Assembly (NCBI GenBank): GCA_965246875.1
Contig: CBDFFU010000006.1
Span: 248,001-312,000, forward strand
Direction of reading: 5' to 3'
DNA: 64,000 nucleotides
Source: DASWYT01 sp965246875
GTDB taxonomy: Bacteria > Pseudomonadota > Alphaproteobacteria > Micavibrionales > SZUA-601
This document shows, one piece after another, positions 23,338 through 33,400 of the stretch. The notes beneath the pieces were generated by a model that worked only from the letters and a program-made list of their open reading frames with translations, ran no database searches and was not told the origin of the DNA. The position numbers and the translations under genes are program-made. Numbering within the stretch: position 1 is the first letter of the stretch; each line of letters opens with the position of its first letter.

Positions 23338-24630
23338 ATGGCCGAATACATTCATGCTGAATCCTCACATTTAGCGATTACTTACCGTTCACCCGCGAGT
23401 CTAAAATCCTGTCCAGGCAATCCCCGGCGTCACTCGGAAAAACAGATAAAACAGGTCGCCCGCAGTATTAAGACATTTGGTTTTTCGGTCCCTGTCCTGA
23501 CGGATGGCGACGGTAAAATTCTAGCCGGGCATTGTCGGGTGCAGGCGGCATTAAAGCTAGGTATGCAAGAGATCCCCACGATCAGTATCGCGTATTTGAC
23601 CGCGGAGCAGGCCAAAGCGTTCATGATTGCCGATAACCGGTTGTCGGAATTGTCAAACTGGGATGACAATCTCCTCGCAGGGATGCTGCGCGATCTATCC
23701 GAGATCGAACTTGATTTTAACATAGAAAACATTGGTTTTACACTGGACGACATCGAATTACGGATTGAATTAGCGAATACCACCCAGGCAGATGTTCCAG
23801 ATCCGGACGACCAGCTGCCACCTGCGCCTGAACACCCAGTTGTTAGTAAGTTGGGAGATGTCTGGCTTTTGGGTGAGCATCGCCTCTTACATGGAGACGC
23901 CACTAAACTATCAGATATTGAAACGCTGATGGCCGGAAAACGCGCTACGATGACGTTCACCGACCCACCTTATGGTGTTGATTACGCAAACTCTGCCAAA
24001 GATAAGATCCGCGGTAAGCATCGGCCAATTCTGAACGATAATCTAGGCGATGCATTCGGCAACTTTTTAGATGCTGCTTGCGCCAATATTCTTTCCGTCA
24101 CTGATGGCGGCATATACATCTGCATGTCGTCGAGTGCACTGCATACTTTACAGGGCGCTTTTGCCAAAGCCGGAGGGCATTGGTCGACCTTTATCATTTG
24201 GGCCAAACAAACTTTTACCCTTGGGCGCGCTGATTATCAACGTCAGTATGAGCCTATTCTGTACGGCTGGCGTGAGGGTACAGAACGCCATTGGTGTGGT
24301 GCGCGGGATCAAGGCGATGTCTGGTCTATTAACAAGCCCGTCAAGAATGATCTGCATCCCACGATGAAGCCGGTAGCGCTCGTTATGCGCGCGATACGTA
24401 ATAGCAGTCAACGCAAGGATATCATTTTTGATCCGTTTCTCGGATCGGGCAGCAGCCTGATTGCAGCAGAACGTACCGGCCGGGTCTGTTTTGGCGTAGA
24501 GCTGGACGGGCGACATGTTGATACGGCCATTTGTAGATGGCAGCGCCATACAGGGGATCAAGCTATCCATGCCGCTAACGGTCAAACATTCCACGACGTT
24601 GCCGTGCAAAATGGGGGCAGCCATGAGTAA
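23338..24630 (+). CDS. ParB-like domain fused to a DNA (N4/N6) methyltransferase
   Basis: A 430-aa protein with AGGAGCACTAAA before the start. Residues 15-110 are a ParB/Srx-like nuclease domain (NPRRHSEKQIKQVARSI, GHCRVQAALKLG, ADNRLSELSNW). Residues about 170-425 are a beta-class methyltransferase: TFTDPPYGVDY (motif IV, DPPY) comes before DPFLGSGSSLIAAE (motif I, F-x-G-x-G). Such fusions are frequent in phages and modify DNA, perhaps for protection during packaging. The next gene starts within its end. Confidence 0.88.
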   Translation: MAEYIHAESSHLAITYRSPASLKSCPGNPRRHSEKQIKQVARSIKTFGFSVPVLTDGDGKILAGHCRVQAALKLGMQEIPTISIAYLTAEQAKAFMIADNRLSELSNWDDNLLAGMLRDLSEIELDFNIENIGFTLDDIELRIELANTTQADVPDPDDQLPPAPEHPVVSKLGDVWLLGEHRLLHGDATKLSDIETLMAGKRATMTFTDPPYGVDYANSAKDKIRGKHRPILNDNLGDAFGNFLDAACANILSVTDGGIYICMSSSALHTLQGAFAKAGGHWSTFIIWAKQTFTLGRADYQRQYEPILYGWREGTERHWCGARDQGDVWSINKPVKNDLHPTMKPVALVMRAIRNSSQRKDIIFDPFLGSGSSLIAAERTGRVCFGVELDGRHVDTAICRWQRHTGDQAIHAANGQTFHDVAVQNGGSHE

Positions 24631-25036
24631 TGATCACAAGAATCCTCGTTATTCCGTTGGTTACGGTAGGCCACCGAAAGATACACAGTTCAAGCCTGGT
24701 CAAAGTGGTAACCGTAAAGGCCGGCCAAGAGGTTCGAAGAACTTCGACACCCTTTGGGAAGCAGAGCTTAAATCACTTATCCCTATTACAGAAAAAGGGA
24801 AAAGAAAAGTGATTTCGAAGATTGAGGCAATTATAAAACAGCTTGTCACGAAGGCAGCGGCCGGCGACTTACGAGCCTTGCTGATGTTCCTGAATGAATT
24901 TCGCCGACACGAGGGGCTAAAGGCGCGGTCCACAAACCAAGACCTGCCGTTGTCTTCTGCGGCGGTACCGATGGATATTCAGGAAGCTGAGCGCGCTTAT
25001 CAGGAGGCTGTCAAAAATGCAAAATCCATCTCATAA
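24623..25036 (+). CDS. DUF5681-type protein, probable small terminase
   Basis: A 137-aa protein, start MSNDHKNPRYSVGYGRPPKD overlapping the methylase stop by 8 bp. PPKDTQFKPGQSGNRKGRPRGSKN is the DUF5681 hallmark (F-KPGQSGNP-GRP-G). A helical DNA-binding-like region follows. These proteins usually sit directly before a large terminase, as here (20-bp overlap), and are considered DNA-recognition subunits (inference). Confidence 0.8.
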   Translation: MSNDHKNPRYSVGYGRPPKDTQFKPGQSGNRKGRPRGSKNFDTLWEAELKSLIPITEKGKRKVISKIEAIIKQLVTKAAAGDLRALLMFLNEFRRHEGLKARSTNQDLPLSSAAVPMDIQEAERAYQEAVKNAKSIS

Positions 25037-26642
25037 ATGGCCACCAGATTACAAAGCGGAATATATTAAACGCATCAACATGATCAAGATGTGCGATCGT
25101 GACACGGCTTTGCGCAGAGCCGTCATGTTGCACTATTCACACAAGCCCCTCGATTGGATTAACGACTGGGCAATTACCTATGATCCACGGGTTGCACCAC
25201 CGCAGCCTAAACGGATGCCTTTTATCCTCTTCCTCCGGCAGGTGGAGTTCATCCAATTCCTACAAAGCTGCATCGCGGACAAGGAATGCGGTCTGGTCGA
25301 AAAATCGCGAGATGTCGGCGCTACCTGGTTGTGTTGCTGCTATTCTGTTTGGCTCTGGCTGTTTGTGCCAGGTGCGTCGATTGGTTGGGGGTCACGCAAA
25401 GAAATGTTGATAGACCGTGTCGGTGACCCCGATAGTATATTTCAGAAAATGCGTATGACGCTGGATAACTTACCAGCGTGGATGCTGCCAAATGGATTTA
25501 ATCTGCGCCAGCATGCTACTCACATGAAGATCATCAACCCGGTCAATGGCGCCGCAATCACTGGGGAAGGCGGCGATAATATTGGCCGCGGCGGTAGATC
25601 GATGGTCTACTTTAAAGATGAATCCGCTCATTATGAGCGCCCAGAGCTTATTGAAGCTTCCTTAGGTGACAATACGGATGTACAGATTGATATTTCTTCC
25701 GTACATGGCAGCGCTAACGTCTTTTACCGCCGTCGTATGGCAGGGGAAATCTGGCAGTCTGATAAAGTGTCGACGGAAGGGAAAACTCGCGTTTTTATAT
25801 TCGATTGGCGCGATCATCCCGGCAAGGTTCCAGCTTGGTACGACATGCGGCGCGTTAAAGCCGAAACAGAGGGCTTGCTGCATTTATTTGCACAGGAAGT
25901 CGACAGGGATTATTCAGCCTCACTGGATCGTATCATTATCCCACAGGCATGGATTAAGTCTGCAATTGACGCGCACGTAAAACTGGAATTCGGATCCGAT
26001 GGCAAACGAGTTTCTGCCCTGGATGTTGCTGACGAAGGAGGCGATAAAAATGCGCAAGCGTCCCGTTTCGGCGTCATTTTAAAGCAGTGCGACCAGTGGG
26101 CGGAAGGCGATACCGGCGAAACCGCACGCCGCGCTATTCAGACCTGTAAAGAACTACAGATAAGCGAATTCTATTACGATTCCATTGGTGTTGGCGCAGG
26201 GGTGAAAGCCGAAACGAACAGATTGCGCGCCATCGCTGCAGCACCGCTCGCGTTGCGAATCTTGCCGTGGAATGCTGCTATTGCTCCGCGTGATCCGGAG
26301 GGAAGAATCATCCCAGGGGATAGTCAGAGCCCTAAAAACACCGATTTTTTTGCCAACATGAAGGCACAGGGATGGTGGAAATTGAGAGTTCGCTTTGAGA
26401 AAACATACAAAGCGATCACGCAAAATATTATTTATCCACCGGATGAACTGATCAGTCTCGACTCCGGCTGTTTGTCAAATCTACATGAGATTGTCTTGCA
26501 ACTCTCTCAGCCAACTCAGAAAACAAATGGTGCAGGAAAAATGGTGGTAGATAAAAAGCCGGATGGCGAGCGTTCACCTAATTTGGCTGACGCAGTCATG
26601 ATGTGCTACGCTCCGGCATCATCGCTAGGTTTTTTTAGTTAG
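25017..26642 (+). CDS. Phage terminase large subunit
   Basis: A 541-aa packaging motor and nuclease. EKSRDVGATWLCC is the Walker A-like P-loop (R-x-x-GxT/S), SMVYFKDESAHYERP is the Walker B DE-containing strand, and the C-terminal RNase H-like nuclease has ALDVADEGGDKN (first Asp), FYYDSIGVGAG and SPNLADAVMMCY (third Asp). The gene appears complete. No portal, protease or capsid gene follows; a Sel1 gene on the other strand does. It is thus part of a reduced prophage or satellite. Confidence 0.88.
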   Translation: MQNPSHKWPPDYKAEYIKRINMIKMCDRDTALRRAVMLHYSHKPLDWINDWAITYDPRVAPPQPKRMPFILFLRQVEFIQFLQSCIADKECGLVEKSRDVGATWLCCCYSVWLWLFVPGASIGWGSRKEMLIDRVGDPDSIFQKMRMTLDNLPAWMLPNGFNLRQHATHMKIINPVNGAAITGEGGDNIGRGGRSMVYFKDESAHYERPELIEASLGDNTDVQIDISSVHGSANVFYRRRMAGEIWQSDKVSTEGKTRVFIFDWRDHPGKVPAWYDMRRVKAETEGLLHLFAQEVDRDYSASLDRIIIPQAWIKSAIDAHVKLEFGSDGKRVSALDVADEGGDKNAQASRFGVILKQCDQWAEGDTGETARRAIQTCKELQISEFYYDSIGVGAGVKAETNRLRAIAAAPLALRILPWNAAIAPRDPEGRIIPGDSQSPKNTDFFANMKAQGWWKLRVRFEKTYKAITQNIIYPPDELISLDSGCLSNLHEIVLQLSQPTQKTNGAGKMVVDKKPDGERSPNLADAVMMCYAPASSLGFFS

Positions 26643-26790
26643 TTTTTGCATTAAACGAGCTGATATCGAAGCGGTAGAGTTAAATTGAGAAACGTCATCA
26701 ATAATCCTCTTCAACTGTAGCTACGCTTTCATTGATGCGTAGGTTAATTGTGTCCCGGCCGTCGTGACCGGCTGAAATTGAATCCAAATA

Positions 26791-28422
26791 TTATTTCATG
26801 AGAGGACGGAAAAACTTATCTTTCTCTTCAGCTGAAAATTCTGTGCCTTTCAATCGACACTTCTCGTAGTTTCCTTCTGAAACGGCCGCTAATTGTTCTT
26901 CTTCCGTCATTTGCCGCCATGGCTGTTTGGAAAAAGCCGTTATCATTTCAAGGTTTCTTCTATAGAATATAAAATGTTCATACGGTTTTCCTATAATATC
27001 TCCTATGCTATCTGGTTCAAATTGACGTATCCAATCAAACGTAATTGTATGGTCATCGTAGTCCGCATTAAGCGCATTAGAATAAGTTTTAGGGGAACCA
27101 ACGCTGACTTGTGCTAGATGTTTTTCTTCATCTATATCTAGCTCAGAAGGTGGCATTGCACGCTCAATATTAAAACAGACGAGATTCGCTTTTCTACCAA
27201 GCAATTGAGCAGGCGTTACATTGATTTTGTTTTCGCTAATTGGTAATAGCTTATATCCACCACTATGATCCATGCAAACCTTAACAGGCTTCCCATTTTT
27301 TGTTGAACCCGCGCATTCTCCCGCGTTAATTTCTTGGTTGATCTTTATATTTGTTTTTTCGATCGGCAATGCAGCTGCTTTTTTAACTCGATCCAGCATA
27401 TCTCTAGCTTCTTCACTTCCCTGGTCTGCGGCTTTCTGTAACCATTTGCTGGCTTCAGCCATGTTTTGATCCATGCCATATACCGCGCCAAGTTTGATCT
27501 CAGCTGGTATATAGCCTTGCTCTGCAGCCATGCGAAACCACCTTATTGCTTCGTCTTGGTCCTTTACCCGCCCAGTTCCGGCAGAATACATTGTACCTAT
27601 AGCTGTTTGTGCAGGAGCGTATCCCTGGTTCGCTGCAGCGCGATACCATTGCATTGCTGTTTCGTAACTTCTTGGAATTCCTTTTCCTAGGCGATAGGAT
27701 TGAGCTAAATTGTACTCTCCTTTGGCGTATCGCTGTTCTGCAGACCTATGAAACCATTTAAACGCTTCTATAAAATCCTCCGGCAATTCTTTTCCTTGTG
27801 AGTATAAGACACCAAGTTTATTTTGTGCGTCTGCATTTCCGTTCGTTGCGTTAATTTGTAGTTCGTTTAGTGTTTTAGAATCATCTGGAGTGAATTTTGG
27901 TGCAACTTCCGAAATACTGTAAGCTTCTTGTTGTTGCACGCTACCGTACTGCTTGGTCAATTTTGTTGCCTCACGATCAATCGCATTAAAGCATCTCAAG
28001 TCCTCCGGCAGATCTGGTCTATAGAAAGCAAGCACTATTCCTTCTGGCGGAAATCCTAATTCCTTACACCAGGCATCTGCCAAACTATCGTATGCTCCTG
28101 GTGCTGAACCGCTGTTGCATTTATCTGCTACTGTAAGATAATCATCCCCACTTACTATCGCTTCAATTAAGCATCTATCGTAAGCTTCATGCGCATCTTG
28201 AGCATCAGGATAATCATATTTTATTTTTGCAGTCGATTTAATATGGTTTTTTATTAAATTATAATCGTCATTGTTTGGCTTAAAATATGCGTTACCGTCA
28301 TATGCATCAGCATGCGTGGTTCCAGATAGGATATTTATTTTAGACGAAAGTATACACGCTCCCAAAATAATAAGGACCATTGCCAGCGTCGCCAGCAGAC
28401 GTCTATTTCTCTTTGTAACCAT
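26791..28422 (-). CDS. Sel1-repeat (TPR-like) exported protein
   Basis: A 543-aa protein. The start at 28422 (MVTKRNRRLLATL) is chosen because GGGAGGAAAATACT precedes it; a longer frame runs back to 28617 through the structured leader and is rejected. The N-terminal helix LATLAMVLIILGACIL is a signal or anchor. Residues about 185-335 hold five Sel1-like repeats (for example NADAQNKLGVLYSQG, AKGEYNLAQSYRLGKG, EAIRWFRMAAEQGY). The C-terminal 200 residues are unassigned. Sel1 proteins scaffold protein interactions and are often envelope- or defence-linked. It sits between the terminase and the defence islet. Confidence 0.75.
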   Translation of the reverse strand: MVTKRNRRLLATLAMVLIILGACILSSKINILSGTTHADAYDGNAYFKPNNDDYNLIKNHIKSTAKIKYDYPDAQDAHEAYDRCLIEAIVSGDDYLTVADKCNSGSAPGAYDSLADAWCKELGFPPEGIVLAFYRPDLPEDLRCFNAIDREATKLTKQYGSVQQQEAYSISEVAPKFTPDDSKTLNELQINATNGNADAQNKLGVLYSQGKELPEDFIEAFKWFHRSAEQRYAKGEYNLAQSYRLGKGIPRSYETAMQWYRAAANQGYAPAQTAIGTMYSAGTGRVKDQDEAIRWFRMAAEQGYIPAEIKLGAVYGMDQNMAEASKWLQKAADQGSEEARDMLDRVKKAAALPIEKTNIKINQEINAGECAGSTKNGKPVKVCMDHSGGYKLLPISENKINVTPAQLLGRKANLVCFNIERAMPPSELDIDEEKHLAQVSVGSPKTYSNALNADYDDHTITFDWIRQFEPDSIGDIIGKPYEHFIFYRRNLEMITAFSKQPWRQMTEEEQLAAVSEGNYEKCRLKGTEFSAEEKDKFFRPLMK

Positions 28423-28622
28423 AGTATTTTCCTCCCGGTGAAACTTAACCACCAGGACAAGTCCTGGTGGCCGGGAGTTAGTAAGTCGCCGTAAAGCGAC
28501 CGCGACGGCCTTTAAGCCGAAGCTTTGGACATACGCCGTCGCCTCCCGACCCAAAGGATCGAGAAGCGACGTGATGACGGACACGCCACCGTTTACGGAG
28601 AGGTTACTAAGCCCCAAACCAA
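28423..28622 (-). promoter_or_regulatory. Structured mRNA leader of the Sel1 gene with Shine-Dalgarno masking
   Basis: GC-rich, highly paired 200 nt in an AT-rich island. Near the start codon, 28477-28471 (CTCCCGG on the mRNA) pairs perfectly with 28438-28432 (CCGGGAG), which includes the Shine-Dalgarno GGGAGG, and encloses a perfect 10-bp hairpin (28449-28458 with 28461-28470). The same CTCCCG can instead pair with CGGGAG at 28548-28543, closing two hairpins (28485-28500 and 28502-28542) and freeing the Shine-Dalgarno. Two exclusive folds are the architecture of a riboregulator. No known riboswitch class was recognised. Confidence 0.6.
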
Positions 28623-28792
28623 CGCGAGTTGGCCTGACCTGACATTACCATTATGTGCTTGTTATGCAACCGAAATAAATAGTTAGAAGCGAGTTTCTTA
28701 AGAAACTACTCTGTTTTTTCTGACAATTATTATTGACTGAAGGGGATTTAACTGTGGTTAGTCTACGGTATCCTGGCTAGCATGGAGATATG

Positions 28793-30211
28793 ATGCAGCT
28801 TACCAAGACAGATTTTATACAATTTTTGGATTGCTCTAAATCTCTCTGGCTAATGAAACGCGACCCGGATAATTATCCATCAGGTGAATTCTCTGCCTTT
28901 ATTCAAAAATTGCTGCGAGAGGGTTATGAGGTTGAGCGTTACGCACGGCAATTATTTGCAGAATTATCTGATGGGAAAACAGTTGGGTTTCAAAAGATTT
29001 TTGAAACTGAAAATGGAATTTTTGCACGATCTGACATTGTTGTTAAAGATGCAGACGGAAAGCTTTCAATCTATGAAGTAAAGTCTAGTACACGGCTCAA
29101 ACATGAAAGAGGCGAGAATCATATTAAAGATATAAGCTTTCAACTTGTTTGTGCAGAAAAATCAGGTTATCAGGTAGCGGCTGTATATATTATTCATCTT
29201 AATGGAGATTATATTCGTAATGGTGAGATTGATGTTAATCAGCTTCTGACCGTTGTTGACGTAACGTCACAAGCTAGACTAATGGCCAATGAAACAAACG
29301 CTGAGATAAATGAGGCAATTTCATTACTTGCTGAAGATGACATTGATCGGACGTCATGTTCATGTTTGCAAAAATCACGTTCGCATCATTGTGATGGGTT
29401 TAAATATTTCAATCCAGGAGTGCCTGAATATTCAATTTATTGCTTGCCGCGTTTGAGTGATAAAAAGCGGAATGAACTATTAGGAATAAATTGTGTAGCT
29501 CTTGAGGATATCCCGGATAATTTTGCCCTTTCCCCACAACAGACAGCTGTATTAAAAGCCGTTAAAAGTGGTGAAACGCAAATTCATGATGGAAATATCT
29601 GCTCATTTATCAACAAGCTGAGTTATCCTCTTTATTTTTTTGATTACGAAACTTTTATGTCTGCAGTGCCTTTCATAGATGGCGTATACCCGCATCAACA
29701 AATTCCGGTACAATATTCACTTCATCGTATGGATAGTACGAAAGAGCTTACTCATTACGAATATTTATCGATGGAACGAGCGCTTCCAATAGACCTAATT
29801 CTTTCTATGAAAAGCCATATAGGACCGAAGGGCAGCATTCTGTCGTGGTACGATACTTTTGAAAAAACCAGAAATAAAGAAATGGCACTGCTTTATCCAG
29901 AACATGCTGAATTCTTAAATGATATAAACAATCGCATGGTCAATTTAGAAGATGTTTTTAAATTAGATTATGTTGATGGTCGCTTTAAAGGTTCAACATC
30001 AATCAAGAAAGTTCTTCCTATAGTTTGTCCTCATTTATCATACAGTGCATTAACTGTCCAAGATGGTACAGCCGCAATGGAAATATGGGCGAGTATGACT
30101 CAGCCCTATTGTTCAGAAGCAACTAAAGCTGAAACCAGAGCACAGCTGCTGGAATACTGTAAATTAGACACCTTTGCCATGGTTGAAATATTCAATAAGT
30201 TAGTGAATTAA
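28793..30211 (+). CDS. DUF2779 nuclease-like protein
   Basis: A 472-aa protein; start at 28793 (or the adjacent ATG 28790) with GGAG just upstream. N-terminal part is Cas4/RecB-like: DIVVKDADGKLSIYEVKSS gives the D...ExK core, and the C-S-C and HHC cysteine cluster (DRTSCSCLQKSRSHHC) could hold an Fe-S cluster. The C-terminal DUF2779 domain has YFFDYETFMSAVP, an RNase H/DEDD-like acidic strand, and CKLDTFAMVEIF at the end, again like DEDD exonucleases. It is probably a DNA-processing or defence enzyme. It precedes the type ISP gene. Confidence 0.8.
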   Translation: MQLTKTDFIQFLDCSKSLWLMKRDPDNYPSGEFSAFIQKLLREGYEVERYARQLFAELSDGKTVGFQKIFETENGIFARSDIVVKDADGKLSIYEVKSSTRLKHERGENHIKDISFQLVCAEKSGYQVAAVYIIHLNGDYIRNGEIDVNQLLTVVDVTSQARLMANETNAEINEAISLLAEDDIDRTSCSCLQKSRSHHCDGFKYFNPGVPEYSIYCLPRLSDKKRNELLGINCVALEDIPDNFALSPQQTAVLKAVKSGETQIHDGNICSFINKLSYPLYFFDYETFMSAVPFIDGVYPHQQIPVQYSLHRMDSTKELTHYEYLSMERALPIDLILSMKSHIGPKGSILSWYDTFEKTRNKEMALLYPEHAEFLNDINNRMVNLEDVFKLDYVDGRFKGSTSIKKVLPIVCPHLSYSALTVQDGTAAMEIWASMTQPYCSEATKAETRAQLLEYCKLDTFAMVEIFNKLVN

Positions 30212-30231
30212 TCGAAAAATGGCCTGATGAT

Positions 30232-30336
30232 ATGAGGGCAATAATGACTGCATGTTTGGAATTTAAGTATGATATTGGGAGTATCATCGCCGATCGAGGC
30301 CTGCATGAGCCGGAGATTACGAAGGCTGGATCTTAA
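30232..30336 (+). pseudogene. Short conserved-looking fragment
   Basis: A 34-codon ORF reading MRAIMTACLEFKYDIGSI then IADRGLHEPEITKAGS. It has coding-like composition but no clear ribosome-binding site, and its frame overlaps the DUF2779 end. It may be the tail of a lost gene. Confidence 0.2.
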
Positions 30337-30459
30337 AAAACTTTAAATAAAATATGACAATTTATCTCTTCGGCATATGTAACGACTTACCTTGTCTAAT
30401 GAATTTAGCTATAATTATTCTTATTAAATTCATCCACTAAGTATGAGTATTGTTATTTT

Positions 30460-33400
30460 ATGAATCAAGCACTTAGCTCAATTTTTTCCCAATTCCGCAC
30501 ATCAGCTAAAACCGAGCGAGAAAAGGGGACCTATTTCGAAGAGTTGATCTTAACTTACCTTCGTTATGAGGCGACCTATAAAGACCTCTATAGCCACATT
30601 TGGTCATATGCAGATTGGACTAAAGAACAAGGACTAAACGGTAAAGATACCGGCATTGATCTTGTGGCAAAAACACATGGTACAGATGAATATCATGCCA
30701 TTCAGTGTAAGTTTTATGATGAAGACTACCGTGTTCAGAAAAGAGACATTGACAGCTTCTTCACGGCGTCAGGTAAAAAGCCGTTTACTCATCGGGTTAT
30801 TATAACGACTACTAATAACTGGAGTGAACATGCTGAAGATGCGTTACAAGGTCAAAATCCACCTGTAACCAAAATCGATCTGCATGATCTGGCTAATAGT
30901 CAAATTGACTGGTCGAAATACGCCTCCAAACAAGAACCTGTGCTGAAGCCCCAAAAGGAATTACGTCCTCATCAGGTGAAAGCTTTAGTGGATGTAGAAA
31001 AAGGTCTTGAAGCAGCTGACCGTGGCAAACTTATTATGGCTTGTGGTACGGGTAAGACATTCACAGCCCTAAAAATCGCAGAGAAATTAGCAGGTCCTGG
31101 TAAGTGCGTTCTTTTTCTTGTGCCGAGCTTGTCTTTGCTTTCTCAAACATTAACCGAATGGACACAAGAGAGCAAAATCCCACTACATAGTTTTGCTGTA
31201 TGTTCAGATAGTGATGTTGGTAAAAAACGTAAGGCAGATGATGATGCTGTCCAAACTTTTGTGCATGAGTTGCGCTATCCAGCAACTACAGATGCAACAT
31301 CATTGGCAAAAGAAATGGAGAAGCGGCATGACAAAACGCATATGAGCGTTGTTTTCTCGACCTACCATTCTATTGAAGTTATTAGCCAAGCACAAAGAAA
31401 TCATAATCTTACAGATTTCGATTTAATCATATGTGATGAGGCTCACCGTACCACAGGATCCACATTTGAAAACGAAGAAGAAAGTAATTTTGTAAAAATC
31501 CACAATAGCGATTTTATGAAGGGTAAAAAACGCCTTTACATGACAGCTACGCCACGCATTTATGGTGATGTAGCAGAAGCAAAAGCAGAAAAAGAAGGAA
31601 CTATTCTTTATTCAATGAATAATGAGGAATGGTATGGCAAAGAATTACATGTCTTAACCTTCTCTGAGGCTGTCATGCGCGGCTTATTGGTGGATTATAA
31701 GGTTATCGTTCTAACTGTAGACGAAGCGCATATCAGCTCGCGCTTGCAGAGACTCCTAGCAGACGAAAATAATCAACTTAAAGTAGATGATGCTGCAAAA
31801 ATTGTTGGATGCTGGAAAGCCTTAAGTAAGCAATATCAAGAAGACGAAACAGATGACAAGGACCCTATGCACCGAGCTGTAGCATTTTGTCAGGTCATTG
31901 AGACAACAAAAGGTACAAAAGTTCATAAGGTTAGTTCTAAAAATATTGCTTCCATGTTTCAGGCAGTAATTGAAGCTTATCAAGATCAAGAAGAAGATCA
32001 TAATACTTTAACGTGTGAAGCAAAACATGTTGATGGCAGTATGAATGCTTCCGAAAAAGAAGAAAAACTTGAATGGCTTAAAGCGCAAACGTCTGAGGAT
32101 ACTTGTCGTATTCTAAGTAATGTTAGATGTTTATCTGAAGGAGTTGATGTACCTGCCCTAGATGCTGTCTTATTTTTAACTCCACGTAATTCTCAAGTAG
32201 ATGTAGTGCAGTCGGTTGGACGCATCATGCGGAATGCTCCAGGTAAGAAGCGTGGGTATGTAATTTTACCAGTCGTAATTCCTACAGGTGTGGAGCCGCA
32301 CACAGCTTTAAATGACAATAAAACCTATAAAGTCGTTTGGGATGTATTGCAAGCCTTGCGCTCGCATGACGACCGCTTTGATGCGATGATTAATAGATTT
32401 GATTTAGTAGGTAAAGACCATGCAAAAATGGAAGTTATTGCTATTACAGACAAGATACAACCAAAACAAAAGAAAAAGGATAATAAAAAAGAAACAGGTA
32501 AAGAGTCATACAGCATTGGTACACCTGCGCTGGTGCATAATGTAGCAGAAAAATCTCAATACGAGCTGCAATTCCAAGTAGGAGAGATTGAACGCGCTCT
32601 TTATGCTAAGATGGTAAAGAAATGTGGTAACCGTAACCATTGGGAAGATTGGGCAAAAGATATTGCTAAAATTGCAAAAACGCATATTACGCGCATTACT
32701 GCAATTATTAATGATCAAAATAATCAAAGAGAAATTCAAGCATTTGCTAATTTCGTAGATGAATTACGCGATGACCTAAACGACCAAATTACTAATGATG
32801 AAGTTATTGAGATGCTTGCTCAACATCTCATTACGAAACCTGTCTTTGATGCTTTATTTGATAAATACAGCTTTGCTAGTAAAAACCCAGTATCGCAAGC
32901 TATGCAAAGCGTACTAGATACACTGCAAGAACACAGGTTAGATAAAGAAGCTGATACATTAGAAAAATTTTATAACAGTGTAAAGTTGCGAGCAGAAAAA
33001 ATCGATGATGCTGCGGCAAAACAAAAGATCGTATTAGAACTTTACGATAAGTTCTTTCGTAATGCCTTCCCTAAAATGGCAGAAAAGCTTGGTATTGTTT
33101 ACACGCCAATTGAGGTAGTAGATTTTATTATTCATTCTATTAATGATGTTTTACAACAGGAATTTGGCGAAACGTTGGGTAGCAAAGGTGTTCATATACT
33201 TGATCCATTTACCGGTACAGGTACATTTATTACTCGCTTGCTTCAAAGCGGTTTGATCGCACCAAAAGATTTACCGTATAAATACAAAAACGAAATTCAC
33301 GCTAATGAAATTGTTCTACTTGCTTACTATATTGCTGCCATCAACATTGAGGCAGTTTACCATGGCCTTGTCGGTGGTGAATATCAGCCATTCGATGGTA

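Noticed and set aside
28423..28617. N-terminal extension of the Sel1 gene to 28617
   Set aside because: The extra 65 codons come from the highly structured leader, have no ribosome-binding site, and the ATG at 28422 has GGGAGG at proper spacing before a clear signal helix.
31328..31345. Match to the ACAAAACGCATAT repeat inside the type ISP gene
   Set aside because: Only about 13 bp and fully within conserved coding sequence of the helicase.
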